From: Atopobiaceae bacterium
GTDB lineage: Bacteria > Actinomycetota > Coriobacteriia > Coriobacteriales > Atopobiaceae
DNA: 64,000 nt
Reading direction: 5' to 3'
Assembly: GCA_017510785.1 (NCBI GenBank)
Contig: JAFWMH010000049.1
Location: 23,380-87,379 of the forward strand
Part shown: positions 33,400 through 47,300 of the stretch, piece by piece
Layout: the number at the start of each line of letters is the position of its first letter
How positions within the stretch are numbered: position 1 is the stretch's first letter
Notes under the pieces: generated by a model
The model's database searches: none
Told to the model about the DNA's origin: nothing
Seen by the model: the letters and a program-made list of their open reading frames with translations, nothing else
Made by a program: the position numbers and the translations under genes

Positions 33400-34308
33400 C
33401 TATACTGCCAAATCGAGTGGCAAATCGGAAATGTCCTTAAGACGTTTGCCCACGACGAGTGTGGCCATGAGTTCTTGTGCCACTTCATTTTCCGTGCGCT
33501 CAACCGCCTCTTCCAGTTCATCAAGAGCAAAGTGATACACGCAATCAATGTCGCCAGTTCCAAGTGCAAGAGAAGCCAAACGACTTGGTGAGGGTTCTGC
33601 AGTTACAACAACGATGTGCGGCAAATGCCCCTTCCTGTTACGAATCAAATTCAGCGCTTCTGTACGAGAGTTTTGAGCACGATCACTACGCATCGTAAAT
33701 TTCGCCGATATGGATGCGTGAAGTATAGGACGCGTATTGAGGTCTGACTTTCTCAACGCAGACCTAGCACCATGCACATCATCTACTATCGGCTCAGTGG
33801 CATTAATCTCTTCATCGTCGCATTGGTCTCTCCATACAATGACATCGGGTGCAACAATATAGTCATTGCCTAACGCAGCCTGAAGTTCGGGGTTCCCGCG
33901 CTTAAGTTTCGACAGCGCCTCGAGGTGCTCATACTGTGCAAAATGCGAGACATTCGTCACGCTTGTATTACCAAGCTGTCCCACACCCCAACGCCCGGGC
34001 CTAATATGTCTCAACGCCGGAAATGTACGCTTGACGAATTCAGCTACGGCCTCCTCGAACAACCTGCCTGCAGTTTGACCGGCAATCTTAGTTTCTCGCT
34101 CGGGAATCGAGTGACCAGCAGCCTCAAGCTGCTGCGCAATCGAAGCAGCTATGTTCAACGAAATGAGACTACTTGCATCGGCGTTGGAATACGCGGGTCC
34201 GTCGTATGCAGGACTGTTTACGCGCTTAAGCCGATGCATCGAAAGAAGCTCGACCCGGCATAGCTGTTCATGAAATTCGTACCTCGCGCTAGCCAACAAT
34301 GCATTCAT
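33400..34308 (-). CDS. NgoMIV-like type II restriction endonuclease
   Basis: A ~302-residue enzyme resembling NgoMIV (286 aa). Conserved blocks are APDVIV (catalytic Asp), ISAKFTMRSDRAQNSR (the S-x-K catalytic Lys and DNA-binding RSDR), NLIRNRKG and LGTGDIDCVYHF. NgoMIV cuts GCCGGC, so the same site is predicted. The ATG at 34308 overlaps the stop of the methyltransferase gene as ATGA, so the two are translationally coupled with the methylase first. The base composition looks lower in GC than the housekeeping genes, consistent with transfer. Confidence 0.88.
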   Translation of the reverse strand: MNALLASARYEFHEQLCRVELLSMHRLKRVNSPAYDGPAYSNADASSLISLNIAASIAQQLEAAGHSIPERETKIAGQTAGRLFEEAVAEFVKRTFPALRHIRPGRWGVGQLGNTSVTNVSHFAQYEHLEALSKLKRGNPELQAALGNDYIVAPDVIVWRDQCDDEEINATEPIVDDVHGARSALRKSDLNTRPILHASISAKFTMRSDRAQNSRTEALNLIRNRKGHLPHIVVVTAEPSPSRLASLALGTGDIDCVYHFALDELEEAVERTENEVAQELMATLVVGKRLKDISDLPLDLAV

Positions 34309-35237
34309 CTTTGCAAACACCTCACAATCTGTTTCCCAACCTCCCGCGCAACGGGCGGTGGAAACGCATTGCCTATCATCCGGCATGACACCGTTTTAAA
34401 CTTGTCAAACGTCCATTCGTCGGGAAACCCTTGCAAGCGCGCCAGCATACGAGGCGTAAGTTTAGGCATGCCAGAGAAGTCACGGTCTGGCGCATCGTTG
34501 GCAACCCCCGTACCGTCTACCCCCAACTCACGCCATGCATTTCGCGCCCGAACTGGCCCAAGATCGGGACCACCATGTTTTTTGGACCCACCCACGAGAG
34601 TCGGCGCAATTCTATTCGCCCGCTTAATCCACTCTTTTGTTCCAATCCAACCGTTAGCACCCATAAGGTCCCCAATGGCTTCGCCGACGGTTTGCGCGGA
34701 CTCTTTGCTCCCAAACGGATACTCAAACGGCACAATCACGTCGTCTCGCAAGGCTACTATTACAACTCTTGGCCTCAGCTGCGGAACGCCATAATCAGAC
34801 GCATTGAGCAAAGCGATATTTGTGCTATACCCAAGATTCTCGATACTGCGAAGTATTTGATTCCTATAATCGTCAAACCGTGAGTCCAAGAACCCCCGAA
34901 CGTTCTCCAACATTACTGCACGGGGTTTAATCTCGGAAACAAGACGAATCGCCTCCGGAAACAAGTCGCGTTCATCGTTAAAGCCTAGCTGCTTTCCCGC
35001 AACGGAGAATGGAGGACACGGCACGCCCCCAGCAAGTAGGTCTATTCCATGGTATGGCGTGCCATCGAAATTGTGCAGATCATCACAAATCACATTCCAA
35101 TTCGGGCGATTCTCACTGAGCGCTTTGCAGTACCGGGGTTCGTATTCCACTAACGCAACATGCTCGAATCCCGCCTGACTCAGTCCTAGCGCTTGGCCAC
35201 CTGCCCCAGCACATATTTCCAGGCTTGTTAGACTCAT
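34305..35237 (-). CDS. DNA (cytosine-5) methyltransferase, partner of NgoMIV-like enzyme
   Basis: A 310-residue C5-methyltransferase. Motif I LEICAGAGGQALGL, motif IV GGVPCPPFSVAGKQLG with the catalytic Cys, motif VI MLENVRGF, motif VIII QLRPRVVIVAL and motif X MIGNAFPPPVA are in order. The variable target-recognition region lies at about residues 175-260. It protects the host from the adjacent restriction enzyme by methylating the same site (predicted GCCGGC). Ribosome site before the ATG is weak. No C protein is visible. Confidence 0.92.
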   Translation of the reverse strand: MSLTSLEICAGAGGQALGLSQAGFEHVALVEYEPRYCKALSENRPNWNVICDDLHNFDGTPYHGIDLLAGGVPCPPFSVAGKQLGFNDERDLFPEAIRLVSEIKPRAVMLENVRGFLDSRFDDYRNQILRSIENLGYSTNIALLNASDYGVPQLRPRVVIVALRDDVIVPFEYPFGSKESAQTVGEAIGDLMGANGWIGTKEWIKRANRIAPTLVGGSKKHGGPDLGPVRARNAWRELGVDGTGVANDAPDRDFSGMPKLTPRMLARLQGFPDEWTFDKFKTVSCRMIGNAFPPPVAREVGKQIVRCLQR

Positions 35238-35338
35238 ACGACGCCATCACCATACCTTGCACAATGCAACCACGATGCAAAGCATTGTAACACCCGCATG
35301 GGACAGTTTTATCCTGGGCGCCCATGAGACAAAAGCTC

Positions 35339-35375
35339 GCGGGGAGAGCATCTCACGCTGAGACACTCTCCCCGC
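35339..35375 (-). terminator. Terminator of the giant adhesin gene
   Basis: 10-bp perfect stem GCGGGGAGAG/CTCTCCCCGC, followed on the minus strand by GAGCTTTTGTC. About 22 bases past the stop codon. Confidence 0.8.
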
Positions 35376-35396
35376 AAACGTGTTTGCCTGAACCCT

Positions 35397-38300
35397 TTAC
35401 TCGAACCGACGACGAAGAAGCGCAAGCGAGCTAACAAGCATGATCGCACCGAGAATCATGGAAACGGACGTGCCTTCACCGCCAGTAGACGGGAGCTCGG
35501 CGCCGGCGACGTTGCCAACGGTGACGGTAGCAGGCACGGCATTCTGCCCGGTCGTGGCAGCCTCGTAGCGCATGATGTTGCTGTTGCCATGAGTCGTGCT
35601 GTTGTACGTTGCAATCGACTCAGCAGTCATCGCGGTCCAATCGCTCGGCTTCTTGTTCTCTTCCTTCTGCAGGAACACCACCTTGCCGCCCGCAACCTTG
35701 AAGTAGAACGTGCTGTCGCCCACAAGGACATAGCCGGTGGGGAATGCCGTTTCCTTCGCTTCGTAGTAGCCGACCGTCACGTCACCAAAGGTCACGAGAC
35801 CGTCTGTGGCATCATTGTTCACAGCAGTGGCATCACTCTCACGCGTTGTGGTCCCCTGCTTCTGCGTCACCGCGCCGCTTGCCGGCAAAACAACGTTCTC
35901 GTCAATCTGCGTCAGCGTGAACTTCGCGCCAGCAAGCTTCGTTGCGTCCGCAACGGGATCAGATACGTTGTAGTTGTACGTGCGCTTGTCAACCTTAAGC
36001 ACGCGGATGTCCACCGAGCTTGGCGTGTTGTTAACAATAGCTCCCACGGGATTCGCAGTCTGGCTACCAGTCGGCGTCTCGCCATCATACTTATACTGCG
36101 ATGCCATGAGCTCGAACTTCTGCCCCGTCTTCGTAACAATCGGAGCATCCTGAATCGCCGTACCCTCGGGATATCCAACCTGATACGCACCCGCATAACC
36201 ATCCTGCGCCACGGGCTCGTTCTGCTCGTTGACCTCGAACACGTAATAGGTCGTGCCACGATCGATGTCGAAGTTCAAATTCTCGAACACAACATCTGCC
36301 GTACCGCCTTGCGTAACCTCAACGTCAAGCGTACGCCCTGGCACGAGCTTGTAGTACTGGGTGTCATCGGCCGTATCAGTGGTGCCCTTGTCATCCGTCG
36401 CGAGCGTGAACAAACCAACCTTAAAGGTGCCAGTAGCCGTCGTGTCAACGGTATTGTTATCGCCAAGGATTCGCTTGGTAACCTTAATCCGACCCTTCTC
36501 GTAACGATTGTTCGTGAAGGAGGCCGTTTGATTGGCAGTGTCCGTCCCGTCGCTCGGATTAGCATCGTGCTCGAGCGTCTTGCCCTTGTTGTCCTGAACG
36601 ATGGTGTACTCGTCTTCCACAGACGCATTGTTCACTCTAAACGTAAGCTCCTTCTTGAGCGTCGTAATTGGATCACCATTGCCATCGAGCTCGTAAACGT
36701 AGTAAGTAATCGGTTCGCCCTGATCGTCCTTGTACTGCAAATCAGAGAAGGTCGCAGCGCCCCAGGAACCGTCGTAGGTCTTGGTTTGGCCGCCCTCCTC
36801 GTAGGTCGTGTTGCCGTTCGCATCCTTCCCAAGCGTAACAGTAGCAACATAGTTCTTGGTATCGCCCTTCGGATCCTTCACTGCATTTTCCGTCGTTGGC
36901 GGCGTGCCTTTGTACAGTCCGAACTTGATCTCGTTGCCCGCACGCGTCGCATCGGCAATGCCATTGCGCAGCATCGTCTTGTTCACGGTAATCGAACCGG
37001 TCTCGGACTTTCTATTGGTAATCGTAATCTCGGCGTTGCGCGGCGACTTCTCATTCTCGGTCCCGGCAGAGAGAACCACGCCGGAGTCACCGCTCTGGCC
37101 ATTCGCACTGTAGGACACCTCGTCGTTGCTAGCTATCGTTACCTTAGCCGACCCGTCAGCAGCATTAGCCCAGCCGCCTTTCTCGGCGTCCTTTTCGTGC
37201 GTACCTGAACCATCTACCATCTTGAGCTCGTACTCGTCGCTGTTTTGCTTCTTTTCGTATGTGTAGTACGAGCCAGTTTCGGTGACTTGCCACTTGTACC
37301 CAGCGATGGGCAAGCCGTTATCGGCATTCTCTTCCTGGCTCACAATAGGCGTACCAACACCCCACTCGTCATCCCCGATCTCGTAGGCTCGGTACGTCCC
37401 CAGCGGCAACTCGTCAAACACGACCGTGGCGGTGGAGCCCTTCCCCATGGTCACCGTTTGCGTCCATGGCTTGGACTCGATAGTCGTAATGTCGGTCGTC
37501 AAGCCGTTCTCTAGACGCATCGTTTGCGTGGTCGTTACGTCGTGGAACACAATCTGCCACTTGTTGTCTTGCGCGTCCCACCTCTCGATGCCAATGGTGA
37601 ACGTCTTGCCCGCGGCAACATCATCGTACTTCTCGCCGTTCAGCGTAACGTCCTTTGTTACGCGCAACGTACCCTTAACCGGCGCATACGTATTGGTGAG
37701 GCCGATAGTATCCTCCGCCTCCTTGGGCGCGTGCCCACTAGCACTCGTAGCGCTCTTGTCAGCAACGAGGGTATGGTTGGCGATAAGAGCATTCGCATTA
37801 AGCTCGGTTACGTCGTACACCCTGTCCATAACAAGATCGGCGCTGAGCGTGCCCGTGTGCGTCGGCGAGTCAACAATTTGGAACTCGCCGTTCGTGAAGT
37901 CAGCGTAGGTTACGTAGTCGTAGTTGTTCTTGAACGCCGTTTCCCACGTCGCGTAGTGCGCAGCGTAGTCATCGTACGATTCGTCTTTCGCTACGATAAC
38001 CGACTGCCCATCAATCGTTATCGCATTCTGCTCCATCATTCTGTTGCCGTTATTATCATAGTTCTGCACTGGTTCTTTGACCCAGACAAGGGCGTTGCCG
38101 TTGTTCTTGTCATGCACCAAATGCCAAGTAGTGCGAACAAGCTCGTCTTCTATATTCTTCGTCCACACTGGATTCTCGTCGGTACCCTTGTTGTACGCCT
38201 TCGTCACGGACACAAGCTGCGAGTCAACAGTCGTAATGTCGTACTGAAGCTTCTTCTCGGCCGCCTCCAGCAACGCGCGATGCTCTTGAGAGATGTTCGC

Positions 38301-41300
38301 GGCGGACACACCCGCAAACGTACTGAGCTCAATCCCATCAAACGTCTTCTTAATCTTGAGTTTGCCGGTGTATACAGGCTTGTTCGTTACGACCCAATAG
38401 GTAATATTGTTGTCCGCATTCGTTCCGGTTTGATAATCCGGCCACTTCGTGCCCTTGCTGTGGTCGTTCGGATCTTCGTACTCCAGCGCGAAGTCCTTAC
38501 GTTGCACGTTATTCTCATCAGTGTACTTCTCAGCCACCTTGTAAATGAGCGTTCCGTTCGTCGTTGTATATGTATTACCGGATATGGTAATTGACGAGTC
38601 AAGTCCGGTCCACGTGTACTCCCAGTTGTTGCCGTCATCGAGCGTAATCGTCTTGAGGAAGCCTTCGTCCTTGGTTTCCACATCTCCACTCTTGGTGTAG
38701 CGCGTGAGCTCCATCGCAACACCCTCATGCCCAGCATTGCCACCGGTCCAGTGTTTATCGACCTTTACGCTCCATCGGTTCGTGTTGGTATTCGTTATCG
38801 TGACCTTCGAAATACCCTTGCTTTGGTTGTTATCGTGATGCTCGTACGCATACGTAGTGGTAATACCAGGCGCCGACGCCGCCGTCTCCTTGACGAAGTA
38901 CTCCAGTTTGTACGTCAAACCCGAATTTGGATCCGTCTCGTACATTGGCAAGTTAATCCACTTGTGCTTGAAGCTCTTGGTGGCATCCGACTCGTCGTGC
39001 TTCAACTCAGCAACACCGATGGCATTGGGGAATGGCTCGTAGCTTTCAATAACACCCGTGCTTGTGCCCTTCGGTTCGGGCATCCGCAGATGAGAAGTAC
39101 CGTCGGTTGCCACCTTGTACGCACCGCTCAAACCGTCAATGGCCTTGCGCGCCTTATAGAGCTGAGCAGTAGCGGTGTAATTGGAGAAGTCCGTGAAGCC
39201 TGCCCACACCTTCTCCACCTCTACGCTGGTCTCGTGGTTGGTAATAGTTACGGTGCCTCCGTTAGCGCCATCGTTGTTCACATCGCCACCGCCAGCGAGC
39301 ACGTAATCATAGGTCGGGCTGGGCATGTACTCTGCCCCGTCCGTGAACACGGACTTCTCGCGAACGAAGTAGGCAAGCTCGTACGTCTTCCCGTCCACTG
39401 TTTCGTAGAGCGGCAACCGAGTCCACTCCTGCGCCCAATGCTCACTAGCCGACTCGTTGTACGCAACGTTCTTCGTGTCCACCAACTCGGGAGCGTCGAA
39501 CTTTCCATTGCCCGTCACCTTGCGTGGGAACCTCATCAAAGAGTTGGCAGCTGCGCTTACGCCATACTCACCGTTCAGGTTCTTACGCGCCTTCCACAGC
39601 TCGAAGGTAACATGGTCGTTGGCCCGATGATACGCCTCGGCCAAATTGCCGCTTTGATCGGCCCAAACCTTAACTGCCTTCACGCTCGTCTCGTAGTTCT
39701 CGATGGCAACCGACTTCACGCCGGAGTCCTTGTCGCCGGACGTGTTGAACTCTTCCACGTACCGAGCACTTGCCGGATACGTCTGTCCGTTTTCAGTTGT
39801 TTCCGCCTCGCGCACGTAGTACACAAGCTCGTACGTCACACCGAGGAAGTCTTCGTGTGTCGGCAAGTGATTCCACTCGGTGTGCCAGCCTCCCGCACCA
39901 TTGTTAAACGTGGCGTCGTACTTCAGCGTCGCGCGGTCCATACGAGCCGATGCCAAATAATCGCCCGTCGTAGACTCAACCGGGAACGCAAGCCCCGACG
40001 TCGCATCTTGCACAATGTTAAACGTTCCCGCGGTACCCACCGGAGCTTTAACGGCCTTCCAAAGCTCAAGAGTAACGCCAGCCTCAGTGTGGCCACCACC
40101 GCTCCACGTCTTGGTAGCCTTCACGCTCGTCTCATGATTGGTTATGGCAACGGAACTCACACCAGAGTTCTCGCCGACTGACGGAACGACGTACGTCGCG
40201 TCGTACCATGCGCTAACGGCACTTTCGGAGTTAGCCGACTCACGTACGTAGTAGCTCGCCTCGTAAGCTTCCCCATCCTTAACGACTACTGAAGGTAAGT
40301 GCTCCCACTCGTAGTTCCAATTGAACTCAGTGACGTCGTAACGAATCACTTGGCTATCCACGCGCTCGAAGCTCGCAAAAGCCCCTGCTCCGGTATTCGC
40401 GGGGAATGCAAGGTTCGTAACTCCATCGTCGGCAATACCCACAACACCCGCGTTCGTGCCACGCATCTTGAGTGCTCGCCACAGTTCAAGTGTGACCGTT
40501 TGGCCGCGATGAGCGAGGCTCACGTCAAGTTCTTGCTGATCGTCGTACCACGTTTTAGCTACCTTCACGCCAGTCTCACGGTTAGTGATAATTACGTTCT
40601 TAACGCCAGACGCGGGGTCACTCGCAGTATTGAAGCCGTCGCCATTGGTTCCGTACACATAGGAGGACGCGGTATCACCCTCCATCAACGTGCCGCCGAC
40701 CCTTGTGCCCGACTCAACTACGTAATAATAGATGTCCTTTACGTTCGTGGCGTCCTCGGCATTCTGCAGCGGCAGATTATTCCAAGTGCAGGTCCAGTCG
40801 CCTGTAGAACTCACGGCCACGTCATTCGGTATCGCATTTCCCAGCGTATCGTTGCCCGAAACCTTTACGGCGCCTTGCGGAAGCGCACGACCAGTGGTCG
40901 CGTCAACCGAGAACGAGTCGGGCGTACTGCCAGCATCAACCTCGAGCTTGTACAGCGTGAACGTTGCCGTATCACCCGTATGCTGTGCCGTAGTATCTGC
41001 GCCGGTTGCTACGTCCTGCCACTTCTTCGTCGCGGTAACCGACGTTTCGCTGTTTGTGATAATGGCTTTTGCTACGCCAGACGCCGCATGCGCGCTACCT
41101 TTGCCATCCGCGTAATCGCAGTCATATACAGCATGCATGCCGGTTGTTACGGGTTGACCGCTCCTCTTTATTCCAGTTTCCTTCACGAAGTACGTGTAAT
41201 CATGAACATTGTTATCGGTGGTGGGAAGGTTCCTCCATGCGTATTTCCACTGGTCGTTCGAATCCTTGCTCACGGTAACGGGATTGGCCGTCACTATTTG

Positions 41301-44300
41301 GTTATCTGTTGGCACTACTTCTGCACCAGACGTCGGGAATATCAGCCCATTGTTATCGGCATTACCCATCGTGGGATCCGTGCCGGTGTTTGTTGTCGTT
41401 CTATAGAGCGTGAACTCAACGGCGTCATTGGCGTGAGTTGTGGTGGTAGCGGCACCCGTAGCCACATCCTCCCACTTTTTCTCCACCTCAACACTCGTGC
41501 GTGTGGTGTCTTTATTGGTAACGGTAACAGTTCCGTTGCCTTCCAACCAGCCAGCCGGATTGTTGGTAACGACGCCATCTCCGTCAACACTGTAGGACTC
41601 GGTATACCCTGTCGGTGGGCCACTTTCTTCCACATAGTAAATGTACGACTTCGTCCCGTCATCGCTTACAAGCGGAACGGGGTTAAACGTTACCTCTAGA
41701 TAAGCGCCTGTGGTTGAGGATGACCAGCTAAGTGTTTGGCTCTGATACTGACTCGAATCATTGTTATACGTCGAATCTGCCGTGGCAGTATCGCTGGAGC
41801 CGCCTTCAGTGTTGTACTCAAAACGCTGGAGCTTGAACGTCGCCGAACCAGCTGTTGCCTCAGCTGGCGTAATGGCATTGCCCGCCGCATCCACGAATTT
41901 CTTGCGGACCTTGACTGTTGCAGTGGTCTGCTTGTTAGTCACCGTAACTGTTCCGCTGCCGTTGAGCCAGCCCGTTCCATCGGGGGACGTCGAAGTCGGC
42001 ACCGTAACGTCCGTATCAACAACCTTATAGCTCGTTGCGTAACCCGCCGGGACGCCAGACTCCTCTACGTAGTAGGTGTACTCCGTCGTGCCTTCCTTTA
42101 GCGGATAAGGACTACCGTCGGTAAACGTTCCTTGCCAGCTTTGGTTCTCGCTGTTGTAGGTTAAATCGCTTAAGGCAATCTCTTTACTGAAATTGTCTAC
42201 AACCATTCCGCCAGATGCACCAATGGCGGTGTTAGAGCTACTAATGGAAGACAGGACATCATTATCAATTTTAATATTGATGCCGTAGATTCTTGTCCCT
42301 TCCTCTATGCCACCCATTGTGCTATCGTATGAGCTCCAATTTTCTGACGCAGAAGGCACAGCAAATGTAATCTGCGTAGTAGCATTTTGATGCTTATACC
42401 CATTATCATCGATAATTATGGGGTATCCACCTTGGTTATACACATCGTATTGATTTCCGCCGATACTCGCATAGATTGATATACTATTCTTTGGCACTTC
42501 AAGTCCGTTAAAAGTAACCGTCACCTCACTGCCAAATGAGGCATTTCCATCGACTAAATAACCATTCCAAGTGCATGTACTCTTGTCAAAGTCACCCGGA
42601 ACGGTGCCATGGTAACGAGTGCTTGTGATTGCAATGTGGACTTGTCCATCGCTCGCTGGTGCCGTCTTCAGTCGTTTGAGCGTGAACTTCGTATTGTTTG
42701 CCGTAACATCCGAAGGCACCTCGCTCAGCGTATTCCCGTTCGCATCCTTGAACACCTTGCGAACGGATATCTCAGCATTGGTCTCGGGGACCTTGTTCGT
42801 AAAGCTCACGTCACCGGTAGCATCGAGCGGGTCGTCCTTCGTATACCCTTTTCCATCTCCATGAGTCTTCTCAACGTCATCGACGTTGCACTCTTCGGTA
42901 ACGTAGTACTTAATAGGATTGTCAGCAGCATCATACTTGGGCAAATTGTTCCACGTGTACGATGAGGCCCCATTACTGAGAGTCTCTGTACGGAAGACCA
43001 GATCAACCATAGCGTATTCCGGGTCACCTGTATGAGCAAGACGTCTCTTGAAGAGTTGCGTCACTGGGCTTGCGATGCGACCTCCGGCTTGCGAAGACTG
43101 CGGGATGTAGACTATGACTGTTCCGCCACCCACAACACTCTCTGACGAACATACAGGGACGATGTTGCCCAAAGCGCCTTGGTCATACCCATTGACCCCG
43201 AACTTGTAAGTGGATGTCGGGTTGAGGCCCGTTATGGTAATCTCCCAATTATTACTAGGGTCAATATCCACGGCAATCCAGTCCCACCTAGGCCCTTGTT
43301 CCTGATACCACACTTTGATGAAGCCACTTTGATGTCCAACGAGTGATGGTGCGCTGAACGTAAGCGTGCCATTGCCAGCCACTTTCGTCGCATTAAGTGA
43401 GACAGTGTGATCGGAGGTGCCGTCGAACGTTCCACCACCTTGCGTTATATTGGCTGTTTGGATTACTGAACCATCAGCGCCGCTGAAAGTCACTTCATAG
43501 TTCGATGAAGACTGGCCGTCAAGTTCCAACTCGTAAGTCCAAGAAGGATTTGTATCCTTGCTCAGCGTAATCGGCGAGCCAGCAACTGGGTTGTTGTTCT
43601 TTAACACGTTTACGCATATCCAACCACTATCGCCACTCGTCAGGTTGTTCACGTTAACCGTGAGTTTTGGAGCTGGTGGGGTAGCGATAGTCGGGTTAAC
43701 GACAACCGTATCAGCATAAGCCCCACGCGTGCTGTTTTGTGAACTATCAACCGTAACATTAGTAACGTACGTGCCATCGCAGCTACCATTGTAGGTTACG
43801 GTATAACTGGTATTCGAATCGCCATTCATGGGATAGTCGTAGGTCCACGAGTTAGCTGCGTTCAGCCTGACAGTCTCATATGTTGTTTCTCGCTCGCTAG
43901 CATCCTTATGTAAATTCGTAACCTTGGTTACCGTTACCTCCAGCCAACCCAAATCCGACGGATTCCTATCGGTTGCCACAATCGTTAGCATGGGCGGGCC
44001 GGGTTGAATGGACGAAAGGTCGAACTCTCCACCGGTTCTGCCGCTTATTTCGTTGCTGGGTGCCGTAACGCTACTGTAAGTGTTCGCTTCGAACGAGCCG
44101 ACATTCACCGTGTAATTCGCAGCCGAGTTCAAGTCGCCAACGGTAACGGTCCAGTTGTTCTCGTTGGTAAGGTTGTAAGTGGTCTTATATGCGTCATTCT
44201 CGCTCAGATTCACTGCAATCCAACCACCATACCGATAATTGTTAGGCGGGTTGGGTAGCGTTATGACAAGCGACTTGGGCGCGGTGGTTGGAGTCACCTT

Positions 44301-47300
44301 AATCGTTGCGCTCTCGGTGCCATGCGTTTGCGTGACGCCCGTTGAATCGACCACGGCGTTTGTTATGTGGGTGCCATCAGGCGTTACAGTGCTTACGGTA
44401 TAGACAGTACCGGACCTGCCGTCCATCGTATGGCTAATCGTCCAGTTGTTAGACTTGTCCAACGTGTACTGAGTTGCCGTGTCCTGCGGGGTCGGCGGAT
44501 TCGCACCAAATCCTGCATAGTCTGGAGTAACGGTAACGACGATTGATCCGTCGTCATTGGCGCCCAGCCCATCCGCAGTTACAGTTAGTGTCGGCGTACC
44601 TGACGTAGCAGTTATCTCAATCAGGCCTTCGTTGCTGTTTATAGTAATGGGATTGGTCTTGCTACCGGTCACGACCGTTGCACTGCCAATGCCGCCCGCG
44701 AACGAACCGACTTCGGCGTAGTACTGCATCTCGTTGGTAACGTCAAACGTAAACGTGGCTTGTTTGTTCGTCCGTACCCAGTTCCAAGTATCGTCCTTCA
44801 GGCCTATGGTTCCCACATACTGGTTATTACTTGCGTTATATATGTTTACCGCCATCTCGCCAGACTTACCAACAGGACTCTGGCCATCGATGCTCGTCAC
44901 CTGTACGGTGAGGGTCGGAGTCACCGCTTGCTGAAGGCTAAAGTTCGCAGTGTAGTCTTGGTCTCCAGCCGTAAAGCTCGTACCACTTTCTCCTACAACC
45001 TGTCCGGTATAGGTACCGCCTAAAGAGCTGACAGCGACTGTGTAATTCTTGCCCTTTAGCATCGGTGCGTAGGTATACGTCCAGCCTGTGCTTGAGTTGT
45101 ACGTATAGCCCGGGCCATTAGTTTTTGTAAGTGTTACGGGCTTATCCACGCCGTCTTCGTTAATGGTAAGGATGACTGAATCGGACGTCGTATCGTTAAT
45201 GTTCACCGTCAGCGCAGCGTAACGAACCTGGTGCAGCGTAAAGGTTGCGTCCTTACCTGTGAGATCGGTTACGGGTCGCCCGGTAGTGGTTTCCCAGGTT
45301 TTTTTTACCGTAACGCTCATTTCGTCATCGCGCGGTGTGTTGGTGAGGGTGTACGTCCTGGGCGTTGCACTCTCATCTACAGTTGCCTCGCACGTGTAAT
45401 GATCGACGTGAGCTTCCGTTGCAACATACTTGAACTCATAGTGAGCGCCATCCACGTATCCATTGGTGGGCAAGTTGCTCTGAGTGAACGTGGCGTTCGT
45501 TCCACTCATGCCCGCATAGGTGACGCCGTCCGTAGCGGCGGCCCCGCTCGCAGTCACTACGTTACGTGTTCCGTCCATGTCTTTTTGAATCTCGAAGGCC
45601 ATGGGTGTGAACGAACCGTCAGGCTCCCAAGCGTCGCCAGTACCGTAAGGACGGCGCTGGCGCGTGATGGTGCCGTTGATGCTAGTCGGGCTTCCCGAAT
45701 CCGTAGGCCACGATACATCCTGGCCGCTCGCATCCTTCCACTGCTTCTCGACCTTGAGGCTAGTAGCGTCAGTCTTGTTCGTAATAACGTAAGGGTCGCT
45801 CTCGGTCCCCGTACCCGAATAATTCTTCCCCCCACTTTGAACGATGCTGAAGCCACCAAACGCAGTAGGCTCGGCAATCGTGTAGCTGTACTTAACGAGC
45901 GTGGCCGTCGAATCATTAACCTCGTAAGCATATTCAGGAAGGTTGGCAACAGTTACAACTCTATTGCTCGTAAGGTTATAAGGGTTGCCGTAGTTCGTGG
46001 CCTCACCGGACGCCGACCACTGCGAACCGTTATACGTGCTCTTCTGCTGCTTAACCGTAATAGGTACACGCACCGGAGAGCCATTCTCCTGAGGCCATGC
46101 GAGCTCGGAGCCATCTGCATTTTGCCATTTCTTTTGGAAGCTAATCTCGGTGGGCTTGGGGGTGTTGGTCACCGTGAGGGCATCGCCGTTGCGCGATGAG
46201 GTGGAGGTGAACAAATCCGTGATGTCTTGTCCATCAGCCGTTACGCCATTTGTGGTGTTCTCCGTGGCGGTGTAGCGGTACTCGTAGAGCTTGTCGCCAT
46301 CTGCGCCGTACTTGGCGAGTGTCTTCGGAACAGTTCCAACGTTGCTTACCGTAAAGGTGTGCTCGTCTCCCGTTGTTGTCGCATTCCACGCAGCATCAGG
46401 TGCCCACTCGACTTCAAGCGTGGAGCCCTTGGGCCGACGCTCGCGGGTTATGGTGCCCGAAATAGTGAGGGGTTGACCGTTTAGCTGAGGCCATACCGCC
46501 GTTTGACTAGCACCCTCGCCAACTGTGAGCTCTTCGCCATCCGACTTCAGCCACTTCTTCTGGATGCTAACGGTCGTTTGGGCAGACACATTGCGAACAG
46601 TGGTGCCATCCACCTGCTGCACCATGTAACCCGCAGCGAGGTTCGAGGCCGGAACGGGATCGGAGTTAATATTGATTTCCCGCACCGTGTAGTTGCCCGA
46701 CTCCAAACCAGTAAAGGTGTAGTTGTAGCGATGGCCGCCAACTGTCGGGGTGATAGTAGGGACGTCGGTAACGTCGCCAGCGAGTGTCGAGTCATCTTCC
46801 TTGTATGCCTTGTAGCTACCGGACTCCTTCTTAAGAATCCTTATGCCATTGTCGCTGTCTTTCGAATACGGCTGCCCATCCTTGAACAACTGAATCTTGA
46901 TGCTGTTGACATCACTCGGCCACTCACCGCAACCGTCCGCTCCCCACTGCTTTTGGAACGGGACGTTCACGACCTGCCTATTGGTAAGGGTATAGTCCAC
47001 GCCCTTGGCACCTTCCTTGCCGGCATTGGCGTCTTTGCCTTCCGACACGTAGGTTTTTGTGGTGCCACCAGCGGTGATTTCCAACGTTCTCTTGGACTGG
47101 TCAGTACTATCCGCAGTAACAGTACCGTTCTGTTCGCCTTGCTTTATGGCCGTCTCAACCACCACGTAGCTCTCGTTCGCCCCAAGTGCGGGCATATCAT
47201 TCGGCAAATCCCACATGTACGATTGCTGATTGTTGGTGAGCCACACAGGTTTGACGCCCGCAACCTCTTCTACCGTAGCCGTCTGGTTCGGCGCCTCGCC

